This document shows positions 23,843 to 36,680 of a stretch of 64,000 bases of DNA, piece after piece (position 1 is the stretch's first letter; the number at the start of each line of letters is the position of its first letter). A program made the position numbers and the translations under genes. The stretch covers positions 5,332,001 through 5,396,000 of the forward strand of contig NGZR01000002.1 in the NCBI GenBank assembly GCA_002197995.1, in the 5' to 3' direction. Source of the stretch: Gaeumannomyces sp. JS-464. Taxonomy: Eukaryota > Ascomycota > Sordariomycetes > Magnaporthales > Magnaporthaceae. The notes beneath the pieces were generated by a model. That model saw nothing but the letters and a program-made list of their open reading frames with translations. It did not search any database and had not been told where the DNA came from.

Positions 23843-26800
23843 AGGGCGTCAAGGCGTGACCACAGGCCACGCAAGGCTGGTCCTCCTTTTTTTCATTTTT
23901 TTCATGTCAACCCCTACGCCAAGCCAAAACTCCAAGCTAGCGTCAATGTTGATGTCGCTTTGGCGACACCACTACCGACATGCCTACCCGAACTGCCGTC
24001 CAACAAACCAACCCGCGTCGTGTCGAGGCTCCGCGGGACTCCGTGATGACGTGAGGGCCCTTCCGGGTTGTGCAAGCTACTGACCGGCAGCCGCACATGC
24101 TCGCTCAAACGACGCAGTACAACATCTGGTGCGTAGTGGAAATTTGCCAAAGAAAACGGCTGATCTCTATCAAAGGCGCCCAGCGGCGCACGCATGAATC
24201 ACACATTTCCGCACGCAAGCAATCTCGGTCGTGGCATCCACCGGGCCATGGTTATTCGCTGTCCAGCAGCACAGCGACCGCACATGCGCCCAGTGAGGAG
24301 ACACGCGGACAAGTGGCGGGCAGCTGTCGTGCGTTCTGCGCGTCAGGTGGATGCAGACACACACAGACGTTGCATGTCGAATGCACCAGAAACAGGTGTG
24401 CGCGGCAGCGCCGAAGGGTGGTCGATATTACAGACCGCCAGGCATTGGCTGTAGCCCATACCCGGCTCGGGGGTGGGCTCGACTTTCCCGAGTGGCACAG
24501 CATGACCGCCTACATGGCCATGGCCCGCCTCGAGCCTGTTCGCCTAGCCACAGCAACGTACCCGCCCGGTCGTCCGGGCCACATTGACGGGGAGGGAGGG
24601 GTGGCTGCCGCCTCGCCGAGTAAATAGTGCGGGTAAAGACCGCTGGGGCGGTCAGAAGGGGAGGATGGGTTGACGGCTCCCGACGTAACGGCATTCCCCT
24701 TGCACGCGGGAGGCCGTGCCCATTAGGCCCGAGTACGACCGCGAGAGGGAAAGGGGCCGGGTTTCAGGGTGGGACATGGAATGGAGGGCGGGAGAGGAGG
24801 GATTGGTGACGACCTCTGACAAGTAAACCCCAGCCGGGCCCTCCTGGTGGCGATCAGCGGTGGTTGCATCACCACGGCCACGAGATCACACAGCGAAGAA
24901 TGTGGGAATATTCCAGAGAGGGCGTGTCCAAGCGACAGCCTGCAGCTCGTGAAACAAGCGAGAAAGATCACCGGCTCTCCTAGAGCCGTGATACGGGAAG
25001 GCTGAAGGAACGACACTGACCCTTCGGAGGCCAAAGCATTATGTCCGAGGTGCGACGGACTGACGAGAACCTATCGTCCCAGCCTAGCACTACGTTATGC
25101 GTGCACTGAGAGCGTCCGATATAGGAGGGAGAAAAAAATCTATGATGAGGAGACACCAATTCTAATATCCTGCAACGCATGGCCAAGGCCGGAGTTGCCA
25201 CCCTCCTGTGTGGGTGGCTTGCATGGACGGTGGGCTTGGACACTCGAAATTGGACAGCTCGTCCCCCTCATGGGCCGCCCCTATCGGATGGTTGGAGAGG
25301 CTGCTGGTCAATCGACATCTGCAAGGCCGTCGGAGGATTGGCGCCATGCCCACGACGACATGGGATGGCAAACTAGGATGGGCACTTTACTAAATCTGGG
25401 AGAAACCGATACCTGAGCAACACAAAACAAGATGGAAACAGAGAAATGCATTCCGGAAAGTGCCGTGAATGCGTACCTACTACGTAAAAGAGATTTGGCG
25501 AGACGAGGTTTTGCACACACGCGGGAGGATTGGGAGTTGTGGATGACATAAACTGAGGGGTTACCACTGCTCGCATGCAGCAATGTGAAAAAGGCGTGCA
25601 TTCAATCATGCACGGTATCATAAGTGGCAGTTATAAATAAGGTAAAAAAGCGACTCCAACCACAGTATGTAAGCACAAACGTGTGCTAGCCAGACGAAAA
25701 GGGGGACTTTGCCATTGCGACGTTCGAAAGGAAAAAAAAAAATTAGAAGAGGAAAAAAAAAATTAAAATTTAGCCGGGGTCTGTGGTTCGTTTCGTCCGG
25801 CAGCCGCCCACTTTGACCGCTGGATCACGGCCCATGAATCAGGTCGATGCCGGGAGTGGGTGGCGTCGCTTCATCGGCAATAGATCCCAGTGGGCGGCTT
25901 GGGCTCTTTGATGCCCATGCAATGCAACGGCTGAGCAGGAGTCGCGGCCTCGTGAGGGGTCGTGCTGCGCAAGTGCATTCGCCTGGCAGACCAAAAACAC
26001 CAGACTCACGTGGCCGCTAATGCATCCACTCGTGCCATCCATTCAACGCACTGTATTCGTTTTTAGGCGCAGGGGACAGCACACCGGTGCCCCGGGCTTA
26101 CGAGGTAGCAGCTCGTGCGCTTTCGAGGCGGGCTGGTTTCCCATGGATGTTGTTTTGTTTCTGGTCTTGTTTTTTTTTTTGCATGAGCGGGCATGGCGCG
26201 CCCCATAACGCTGGCCCACGGAGAGAAGCAGAAACAGCCCCATTTATACACCCTCATTGTCGTCTCGTCCTCGTGAGGCGGACGGTTCAGAATTATAGGT
26301 CGTCAAATATCATGTGTCCACAGAAACGGCTGCATCGGCCGTAGGCGCGGATACATACCTCCTTGAAATGGTCGCTAGTCGAAGGTTGCACCAGCAGCTG
26401 CAGGCGCTCCGGTGGCAGCCTGTCGAGAGTGCAGATTTTGAGCGAGTTATGGAAATGTGGGAGAAAGGTGTGGCCCGAAATACCGTCGAGAGTGAGGTCT
26501 GCTGAGGTCACCTGCGCCGAGGAGCGCCATCGAGATGCAGCCACAGGCCTCGCTGGCTGCTGCTGCTGCTGCTGCTCCTGCTGGGTGTGGGGGGGGGCCC
26601 ATGTCGAGTCCGACGCGTGTTCAGATTCTCACGGCGACCCAGGCCCGGGCTAAGCCAACCAGCAGATGAGGCTGGGTACAAAAGTTCCATGGAAACAGAA
26701 CCGTCACTCGTGCTCCCTCCTGCCCCTCACTCCCTATACTATTCGCTGTCCTGCCTGGCTAGTATGGACGCCCCCCGCCACATCGCACCACATGAGGACC

Positions 26801-28647
26801 ATTGCGTGATAGGGATTGTTCCGAATGCAGCTCAGGCGGGTGTATTTGTGGTGGTTATGGTTGTGCACGGAGATGAAGAAGCGCCAGTGTCCATTGCCGT
26901 GTGCCCGGGACTCCTTCATTGCCGACGTAGCAAAGCACATCCTCAGTTCCCGACTTCTACTATGTATCCCAAGATCCCGCGTGCGCAAATAAATAAAAGC
27001 CTGCGAATCTTGTCCGCCAGCTCGCAGACGCAGGGAGCAACAATCGTGATGGTGGTCACGCCCCTCGACAGTGATCGGAGATCATCGTCCCCCAGGTCCG
27101 GCTAGAACTGATCGGCGCCAGCTCGCCTTAAAAGACGCCCGCGGCAGGGGTGCAAAGACCCATCCTCCCATCCATGTCCGTTGGCGCGCTAACTCAATCC
27201 TATCGAGCAACATCGAAGACCCTGGAACCCTGGTTAGCCAGCCGCTGGCTGGTGCTGCTGGGATCTGCTGCTTTCCGCGGTGACTCCATCTGGGAGAAAT
27301 ACGTCAATGCCTGAGACTTTGATGCAGATGTCTGTGCTGGGATTTCATGTTTTTGATCTCGAGTGAGGCGTGCACTTTTATTCCTTTCTTCGCTCAATTC
27401 CTCCATTGTTTTTTTTTTTTTTTTTTCTTTTTCGTCGACTCCTGCTTTGCTCACCGCTGCCGTTCCCATCCTCAGTCATGGTATTTTGAAGCCTAATGGC
27501 AAGAAGTAATAATAATATAATAATAAACAAAAAGAAAGTCCCTTTTTCCCACATCGCCCACAGATCCCTGCCAGAGTCGCCTGGAACCACCCTCCCAGTC
27601 CAAGTCACAAGTGGTGGAGCGGCCATGGAACATCCCATCAAAGGATCAGGTTCTCTTTCTGATTGGGCTACAATGTAACGCTACCTTGTGGACTCGACAA
27701 CTCCGAGCAACTCAGGCCAAACCTGGCCTGATCCATGTAGCCGTACTGCCATTTCCAAAGACCGGGCCGCTCCCATTGGTCAGACTGGTGACGCTTCCCC
27801 ACTAACCCCACCCATACCCATCCGCACAATCCGCACAGTGTCGTCTGGCAACCTGCTGGTCCTGCTGCATCCTCTCAACTTTGCTGGCGCTGGTGCTGGT
27901 GCCGGTCCCACATTAAACTTTGTTCCCACTCTCGAGCGCAGCCCACCGACAACACCATAACAAAGCAACTGCTGCTGCAAGGCGGCGAGATCACAGCACA
28001 ACCTCCTACTCCCCCCAGAGCTCCTCGCTGACCGGCCTCCGCCCTTTCCGTCCGACTTAACTTTGCTGACGGCGCTTTCGTCTCGACACCTCAAAAGCAC
28101 AGCCAGCAGGTTTCCGAGCAGAACCCGCACTCGCCTGGGGGGAAACGACTGTGCTCGAGGTTCCTTTGTTTGTCGCTCGTTCCGCCTTGCCGGGGCCACC
28201 GCCTTGTGTGGACGGTGGTCAGTTGGGCGTGCCGACGCTCCAATGCGAGTGCCAGCACGCGACAGCCGCCTCTCCTGCTCTCCAGCAACACCCACGGGAG
28301 ACATCGTCGCCAATTCCCTATGATGTCTGGGGGCCCATCGGGTTTCTAGGCTCTGGCTCCCGCCAGACCCCACTGGCTCCCTCGCAGTCTGCTCTCATCG
28401 CACCCGCCACGACCCCGAGACCGACGACCCATAGACCGATCTACGCGAGCCGCCCACGCCCTGGCCCGTGTGCCGTCCGCTTCCACCTGCCGGCCGCGCC
28501 TTCCGGCTCGAGACTTGCTGCCCACTCTACCCCGCGGCCACTTTCCTGGAACCCACCAACGAGCGAATCACAAGAGGCAGAGCCCGCCTTTGACAGATAC
28601 CCGATGCCATCGCCTCCAACAGCCCTGTGCCCTTTCTGCCACATACA
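23843..28647. other. 4.8-kb gene-free stretch before rim15
   Basis: Many short frames on both strands (up to 185 codons at 24070-24627) have no domain, no splice-consistent partner and no shared codon style. Features seen are purely compositional: short A runs at 25730-25766, a CTG repeat at about 26559-26576, a T run at 27410-27426 and AT-rich TAATAATAA at 27506-27522. The right-hand part is pyrimidine-rich and probably rim15 promoter plus a long 5' leader. No tRNA, rRNA or transposon is recognised. Confidence 0.4.
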
Positions 28648-31600
28648 ATGGATCAAGACTCGACCAAATTCCCTGCTTTCAACCCGCCGGCGCCGCTGAC
28701 CGGCGGAGACGAGGGTGCGCGCCGGCCGGATGGCCAGGGGGAGCAGGATGGCGGCCTTCGGACCCCCAACACGCTGGCTCCCCCAGCCGTGTCTTCGCTG
28801 CGGGTCAACAGCGCCGGGGTCATGCAGCGATCTCTGAGCGAGGATATTCGCGAAGAGCGGGAGGAGCTGCGTGAGGCGGCGGAGCAGACTCTCAACGTCA
28901 TCATGGATCTCAACCTCGACGGCACCATTCGATGGGTGAGCCCATCCTGGGTCGACGTTGTCGGCACGCAGCCCGACGCCGTTCAGGGGACCTCGGTCAG
29001 CGACCTTATCATCAGCGAAAACAAGACCATCTTCACCGACATCGTGGACTCCATGAAGAAGGACGACTCGCGCAGCCAGTTCATACGCTTCGCCATGAAG
29101 CCTGGCCCACTCTCGGTCCTGCTGCCTCTGGGAGCAGTGACTGGCCCTGACCAAGGGACAGTGAATGAGCAGTCTATCGATCTCGAGGCTCAGGGGATAA
29201 TGGTTTTTGATACTGCCTCCGGCGGAGAGAGTCACGTAAGCAGTTTCGCCCGCGGCTGTGTCGTTCTGGGGACTTGGGCCGGATGACAGAACTGACCGCA
29301 GCTGCGCAATTGACAACAGATGATGTGGATGATCCGGCCTTGGATCGGTCCTCGGGAGATCAAGATTGATCTTCCCGACGTGATTGTGGAGTCGCTGGGT
29401 TCTGGCGCGGAAATCCTGGCCAGCTACCTTACGCAACTTGCCGAATCTGGGATGGGAGATCCAGCGAACCACGCTCCCCCTCTGCCGGTTCTGTGTCGCA
29501 TCTGCGAGCGGCAGATACCTCCGTGGTGGTTCGAGAAACACACCGACCTGTGCTTGCAGGAGCATCGTGCCGAATTGGATGTCCAGATGGCCCAGGAGAG
29601 CCTTACAGAACACCGCCACGCCATCGTCAAGGTGCTCGATGCCCTTGAGGTCCGGAAAAGCCGGTCCATGACCGGCGACCAGTCGCCGTTGCCTCTTGCC
29701 GAGTACAAGGGTCTGCCTATCGGGCCTCCTCCTTCGACCTCGTCTTCTTCGGGCGCATCCTCCCCTGCACCGGGGACCAACAGATCCTGCGATCGTTCTG
29801 GTGGCTTCGGCCATGCGCGAGCGCGCTCGTTTGCGGTACGCAGGCCCCAGGCGCGGATCGTCGAGCTCATTCTGGACCTTTGCGATACTGCTTTAGAAAT
29901 CAGTACTCCTGCCGTCAAGGAGGCTTCCTCCCAGAACCCTGGCGAGTTCCGGACACAGTCACCTCAGTCCGAGTCTCGCATCTCCCAGGTCATGCAATGG
30001 CAGTCCCCGAGCAACAACACCCTGGAGCAGGAGCAAGGGCTTGCTCTACTCTGTTCCGACACCGAGACCGTTGTCAAGGCAAAAGTTGAAGCCGTCCTTC
30101 GGCACAGGCGAATCATCGAGTACGCCGAGCGGATTCGTGTCGAGTTCACCGTCACTGTGGAGGCATGCGTCGAGGAGGCCATGCGAAAGGCTGCCAAGAT
30201 CGCCGCTGGCCGCCTTAGCGACTCCACTGAAGACGAGGAGGAGGAGGAGGAAGAGGAGGAAGAGGAGGTGCTTCAGCCTTCAGAAGAAACCGCGTTCTCC
30301 GAGTCCTTTGATACGCCCTCATCCTTGGCTATGGCGCTCCAAAACGCAAATATCAGTGACGACCCAGATGGACGACGTCTGTCTACTGCCATTATGTCGA
30401 CCAGATCAAGCAGCCCAAGGGAGTGCCCAACCCCACGATCCCACCGTGGTAACCTCAGTGTATCCGGTCAGACGCGCGAGTCGCGGCGCGAATCCATGCT
30501 CTTTGAGAGCGATGCCGGAGACAGTGATGGCAGCATTCGCTCGTCGTCAGTCACGTCGCGGCAGCCTCCTCGGACCGACTCGCCCATCTCTGAATTTGGC
30601 GACCTGCGCAGGCAAGCAAGCTCACGCCAGCACCAGCGTCGGAGCCTGATACTCCCAGGCGCATCGTCTCCTCGCCGGCAGGAGTCGCCCTCCCGCTCGA
30701 CGCAGCCATCGTCTCCGCTGCGCATTCATAAGCCCCGCGGCCCGCCCTTCCCGTCCGACGCGCTCATGTCGCCCGAATCGTCTCCCATGCTGCCCCGGAG
30801 CGAGTTCACATCGCCGGCAATCCCCATGCATCATCACCGAAGGCAGTCTCAGCCGCAATATCGCTAAACACGGGAGACTTCGGTAGTGCGAGCGGTGGAA
30901 GTAAGCCACCCCCATCGCCTCGCCTACACGGGGCAAACGCACCGCCACTTGCGCGTGCTGTGCCGCCGTCAATCAAGGATTTCGAGGTCATCAAGCCGAT
31001 CAGCAAGGGTGCCTTTGGAAGTGTATACCTCTCCAAAAAGAAGTCTACGGGAGAGTACTTTGCCATAAAGGTCCTGAAAAAGGCAGACATGGTTGCAAAA
31101 AACCAAGTCACCAACGTCAAGGCGGAACGTGCCATCATGATGTGGCAAGGAGAGAGTGATTTTGTCGCTAAGCTCTACTGGACGTTCTCGAGCAAGGACT
31201 ACCTCTACCTCGTAATGGAGTACCTCAACGGTGGCGACTGCGCCTCTCTGATCAAAATTCTGGGAGGTCTTCCGGAAGACTGGGTCAAGAAGTACCTCGG
31301 GGAGGTTATTCTTGGCGTTGAACACCTGCACAGCCGGGGCATTGTCCACAGAGATCTGAAGCCGGACAACCTCCTTATCGACCAGAAGGGTCATCTGAAA
31401 CTGACCGACTTTGGCCTTTCACGCATGGGTCTTATTGGCCGTCAGAAGCGTGCGTTGAACAGTGGCTCGACCGACCCGGCTCCCGATCTCCTCAAGCAGG
31501 GCCCATTTGCTCGTTCGGCCTCAATCACATCCTCGCGTTCGACCTCGCTTGATCTACATGCGCCAGCCCACTCACCCGGGAGCACTCCGCAGATTAACCC

Positions 31601-34600
31601 TAACGAGCCTGTCCTGGGGCCGCCGTCCTACTTCTCTCTTGCATCCTCGGCAGCTCCGCATGAGTCTCGCCGCACCTCAGGCCGCCGAAGCGATAGCGGC
31701 GGCAGCGATGCGCTTGCGAACATGCTCGGAAACTTCTCGTTGAACGACACGCACGCCTCGGTGCCTCCGCAGGCTGTTCAGTCTCCGCAGACTGAAGGTA
31801 GTGAGGGCGAGGCACATGGCTCGCCTGACTTCGCCTCCCTCCAGCACACCAACACGCACGGGAGCACCGGCACGGACCCTGGAAAGGGCACGCCGCCGAT
31901 GTCGAGCATGCCACCGCCAAACTGGGCTCTTTTTGATCCCGAAGACAAGAACCGTCGGTTTGTTGGCACGCCCGACTACCTTGCTCCCGAGACCATCAAA
32001 GGCGAGCCGCAAGATGAGACGAGCGATTGGTGGTCCGTCGGCTGCATCATGTACGAGTTCCTCTACGGCATGCCTCCGTTTCACGCACCTGAACCCGAGC
32101 TCGTGTTTGAGAACATCTTGGCGCGTAGGATCCAATGGCCCGACGAGATGGAGGATGAGGTTTCCGACGACGCAAAGGACCTGCTCAACAAGCTGCTCTG
32201 CATGGATCCCCGCGAGCGGCTCGGCTCCAACCGGGATGAGAAGTTCGCATCGGGCGGGGAAGAGATCCGAAACCATGCGTGGTTCCAGGGAATGAACTGG
32301 GACAGTCTCTTGCAAGACGAGGCACAGTTCGTGCCCCAGCCCGAGAACCCCGAAGATACCGAATATTTCGATTCTCGAGGGGCCACCTTGCAATCATTCG
32401 CCGAGGAGATGGAGGACCAAGCGTCACCGCCGTCGGTGCCGGCTACCGAGTACCCTGATCGGCCGCACGACGCGTTGTCACGGGTGCGCTCACAATTTAA
32501 CTCGATCAAGCGCGGGCTGATGCCGCTCCACATTCCGCCGCACGTCCGGGATCACAAGAGCCGCCGGCTTAGTGAACCCGTCGCTACCGACGACTTTGGG
32601 AACTTTGCGTTCAAGAACCTGCCCGTTCTCGACAAGGCCAACAAGGACGTCATCCAAAAACTCCGCGCCGAAGCCCTCGCTGCGCATAAACCAACAGCCA
32701 TCAGCCCGGGTGGCATGAATAGTGTCACATCTCCGGGCGGCCTCGAGGCGGCACTATCGATGCCAGTGCACAGGACAATGTCCAACGCCAAAGCCTCGCA
32801 GCGGCCACAGTCGCCATCTGGACTAAGTCATGCCAACTCATCTCCGAGTCGAGCCTCGCAACCGTCGTCTCCCTTGCTAGTTTCGTTCGTTGCCGGCCAG
32901 GGCTCTGAAGGCCGACGCAAGGCGTCCAGCAATTCATCCAGCTTATCCCAGCAGTCTTCCGGCAACCTGCAACCCGGCAGCTTCTTCGATGTTCCCCGCG
33001 TGCCGCCGAGTCTTCAAAAAGCGGCCACGACGGTAGCTGCCGTATCTCCAGTCAAGGGTCGGGCACCCCCATCGCCGCTTCCGCTCTCGCCGCAGAAGGT
33101 CGTCACGACCCCCCGCCAAGGCGGTGCTTCATCCGCTAATCGGTCCAGGTCCTTGACTGTGGGCTCGCAGGAGGGGAGCCCGGTTGCGTCGGATATGCTC
33201 GCGCATCATCGCAATCGCCGCAGCCAGGTGTTTGACATGTCACCGTCCTCGTCCGACAACGAAGGGGAAAAGGCAAATGCGCTTCTCCGCGTACAAAGAC
33301 GACGCCAGAGCTCCAGGCGTTTGTCACAGATCACACTAGATGGGCCGGTTTTCCGGCCGCTCGACGTGCTCATCTGCGAGGACCAACCCGGTATCCCGCA
33401 TGATCATGGAGAAGCTGCTCGAGAAGCTTCGTTGCCGAACCATCTCGGCAACGAACGGGTCGGAAGCGGTTCGGTACTCGATGAGCGATATCAAGTTCGA
33501 CATTATCTTCATGGAGTTCAGGATGCCGCAGATCAGCGGCGCCGACGTTGCCCGAATGATTCGCGAGACCAAGAACGCAAACTCCCACACGCCCATTGTG
33601 GCGATCACGGCCTACCTCAAGGAGCTGCAGGCCCCACTACTTTGACTCGCTCATCGACAAGCCCATAAGCTCATCCAAACTGACAGAGGTTCTCGGCAAT
33701 TTGTGCCAGTGGAAGCCTCCGGCGGGCAACCAACATGATTCCCTCTCCCTCCCACTAGCCCATCCGACACCGTCGGGCTTGAGGCAGGAGAGTCTTCGCT
33801 TGGAGGACAGCCCGACCTCGGGCTCTTCAATCTATGCTCACCGGACGGGAAGTAGCTTCCGAGGCTCGAGTCGCGAGGACTCGATCAGCTCCAGTTTATT
33901 CGGCGATTTGGAGTCTCTCACGACAGACGACATGGCCGTTGGCATGAGCCGAAAGACGACGGGCGATTGGGAGGATTCAGGATTGGGAATATCCCAGCAA
34001 GATCAGCTTCCACTCAGCTCTTCTGAGCCCACAAAGCCTCCTGTACACCTGGTGCTGCAAGAAACCTCCCCGGTAAAGCCTGTGAAGAGCGATCAGGCAC
34101 GGGCGAATGTCAGCACCACTGGGCCTGTCAAGCAGCTGTCGCTGGAGAAACTTAGGGCGAAAAGAGATGCCAGCGAAAAAAGGCGCAGTGAGGGATCAGT
34201 CGACTCGGCAGACGATGAGGACGACGAGCTGGGGCTAGGCAACTTACCCGTGCTCGACAATGGGAATGGGCCGCAGTGTGGAGGGGCCAAGGCCGGCAGA
34301 ATTTCCGTAGCAAGTCCGTCTTGCCATCTTCTAAACTTGGAATCGAAATGATGCGAGCCAACAGCCACGATAGCGTTGTGCACGCCGGCACACCCGAGAA
34401 GTCGGCCAAGAAACATGAGGGTCTTCCCGATACTCATGCCGAGCAAGACTACGACGAAGAGGGCGATACGACGGTGATACATACGCCTCCAGATCAATGT
34501 GGCGGTTCCTCGGAAGATAACGCGACAGTGGTTGGGTATGACGAGACTCCACGGCCAACAACCCAACAGAGTTCCAGCGCCATTGGCAACGAGCCAGCAC

Positions 34601-34656
34601 CGCGGCCGTCCGTCAAGTCGCCGCCGAGAAGAGAGGAACCGACAACTTTCATTTGA
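28648..34656 (+). CDS. rim15: Rim15-type PAS/serine-threonine kinase/receiver protein
   Basis: Exon 1 28648-29235 and exon 2 29320-34656 (intron gtaagc...acag) encode about 1974 residues. Domain order: PAS (TLNVIMDLNLDGTIRWVSPS, near residue 90), a Cys/His zinc-like motif (CRICERQIPPWWFEKHTDLC), acidic tract, protein kinase (KGAFGSVYLSKKK, FAIKVLKK, HRDLKPDNLL, DFGLSRMG), a roughly 160-residue insert before FVGTPDYLAPETI, an AGC-type tail, and a C-terminal receiver-like domain (DVLICED ... DIIFMEFRMPQISG ... HTPIVAITAYLKELQ). This is the fungal Rim15/Cek1 architecture: a cytosol/nucleus kinase that couples nutrient signals (TOR, PKA) to quiescence and stress through endosulfine. Four one-base frame breaks (about 30853, 33386, 33629, 34330) interrupt an otherwise conserved protein; net change is zero, suggesting assembly indels. 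Confidence 0.9.
29236..29319 (+). other. rim15 intron
   Basis: 84 nt, donor gtaagc at 29236, acceptor caacag ending at 29319, phase 0. The next exon continues MMWMIRPWIGPREIKID. Confidence 0.85.
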
Positions 34657-36680
34657 ACCGGCACTGATTTCCTTCTGTTCTGTATCTGAGGGAAGCTACA
34701 TGAAACATGCGGAACCAGGGAACTCAGAAGACAGAAAAAAAGGAAGAAAAAAAACGAAGGAAAAAAAAGAAGAACGCCAAAATCCGAGGGGCAGGGGTGA
34801 CGAAGGGGGAAAAGAACAAAAAAAAAAAGTGATATAATGGCCGTCTCCGCTAGCCGCCCACCACAGAACACTCGGAGCTTTCCACCTTGCCCATGTTTAT
34901 TATCCTGTTATTTATCTGCCATTCCCCAACACAAAATCTTTATCTTTACCAAGCGAGGCGTTGACGGGATGACAGATATCGAGACTGCATCTATGGCCTT
35001 TCATATTGTGTTTTTCTCTCCATTTCCTTTTCTTTCTCTGCCGAATTCCCAACGCCTCCGGCCTTGGCCGGCGATGGCACATGTCTTGAGCTGGCGTTTA
35101 GGTGAATTTCGTATGAAGCAGGTTGCTCGGTTGACTCCATGGCTTTTGAGTGTTTTCCTTAGTCCCTGGCTTCGGTTTCGTCTCTCATTTGTCCCGCAAG
35201 ACGCAGGCATGCCTTGATTGACGTGGCTTCTGATGCGGTTTCTCTCTTTTCCTTTTTCTTTCCTTCTTTTCTTTTCTTCCTGAGGACTTGATCGCTTTCT
35301 ATTTCCCGTTTTGTCTCTCGCCCGAGTCTCCTTTTCGTCTTTTACTGTCATGTTTGACTGGACACTCCGCCTCTCCGCTAACGCTTGCCCGATTATCCCC
35401 GTACGCGATCAGTATGTCCTTTTTCTTGTTCGTTTGTTCTCATCTTTCGCTCGCTCTTGACTGCCTGCTTTACACGAATTATCTGCCTGATGTGTCTGAC
35501 TCAAATTTATGCACATTTCTTATTGTATTTATATCAAAATCGAACGGCATGGCTTCCAATACATCGTAGGTGTAGGCACTGAAAAGTATCAGCCCAATAA
35601 CCTATGCAGTCTGGCGCCGAACCGATATGATGTCAAATATCCTCTCATGTTCTCTGTCTCGTTGTTTTCTTCCTCTTCTTTTCGCTCTTCTACTTCTCTG
35701 GATTTGCGAACAAGGGATAACGCTGCCTGTTGGGCATACTGTATGGGCTCCTGGGTCATGAGAAGCAGAAGGCGACTGAGGAGCCGACACTTGTCAGAAT
35801 CAATGGCATCCGCTGCTCGCTCAGGGACACATGCTTGGTGGAGCGGAGAACGGGGAGAACAGAGGAGCTGCAAAAGGAGGAAAAAAAACTATTCGGGATG
35901 GAGATATTCCCCTGCGATATGGTACCTATGTATGTGAACGAGTAGTACCTAGTCAATCTATCTTATCTATGTGCGAGCATGGAATCCAGGATGTTTGCCG
36001 TGGGCGATCTGCTCCTGCTGTGCTACCGGGGCATCGGAACGGTTGACAGCGTTGAGGCTCGCACTGCTGACTCGATGCCCTGTGCATGCAAAGCGTGGGG
36101 AGCTTCGGCTGGCGCACGCTGACGAAGCGTGGTGGTTGATTGGCCGAATCGCCACCAAGCTTTGAGCCCGGGGCGCGGCGGAAAGCGAGGCCAGCAGTGG
36201 CGGCGTCGGCGTGCAGGGGTTTCCCGCCTGCGCATGGCATGGAATGCGAGGAAGCTTCCTGGCGAGGTCCAGTGACGCGCGGGCACGCACACGCACACTT
36301 TCAAGTCAAGCATCCGCCTCGATTCTGCAGCCGCCAAATCGCTCGTCAGCGCTCTCTCCTCGCTTTGTCCCGACAACCCCGACCCCTCCTGCCTTCCCGC
36401 CTGCCAGCCCATACCGGCGCGACAGGTCTGCGAGACCATCGAACCGTTGAGCCCCGCGATCTGCGATTGACGCGCGCCCAGACTGGACCCCGACCTCGGA
36501 CGCCGAACCCTTGCTGCGCCGCGACAGTAGCAGCCGGCTGTCTTCAACAAGCCCGCGTCCCTTTCCCGCCGCTTCTCCAGTTTTGCGCCTTTAAACACGC
36601 CGTGGTCCGCCAGAGACTCACAGCGAGGCGCAAACCTGAAGTGTCGGGAGCGGACGCAGCACCACAGCCCTCCGATACCC
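34657..36680. other. intergenic: rim15 3' region and IBtk-like promoter
   Basis: 2.0 kb. Frames in both strands (for example 36140-36772) show no domain. An A-rich low-complexity stretch is at 34733-34830 and pyrimidine-rich DNA at 35020-35450. The last 300 bases are CT/GC-rich leader of the IBtk-like gene. Confidence 0.4.

Noticed and set aside
24070..24627. 185-codon plus-strand frame
   Set aside because: No recognisable domain, no start context or splice support, and competing frames of similar length on the same bases.
28441..29814. 457-codon minus-strand frame
   Set aside because: Antisense of rim15 exons 1-2; the plus strand carries the PAS and zinc motifs.
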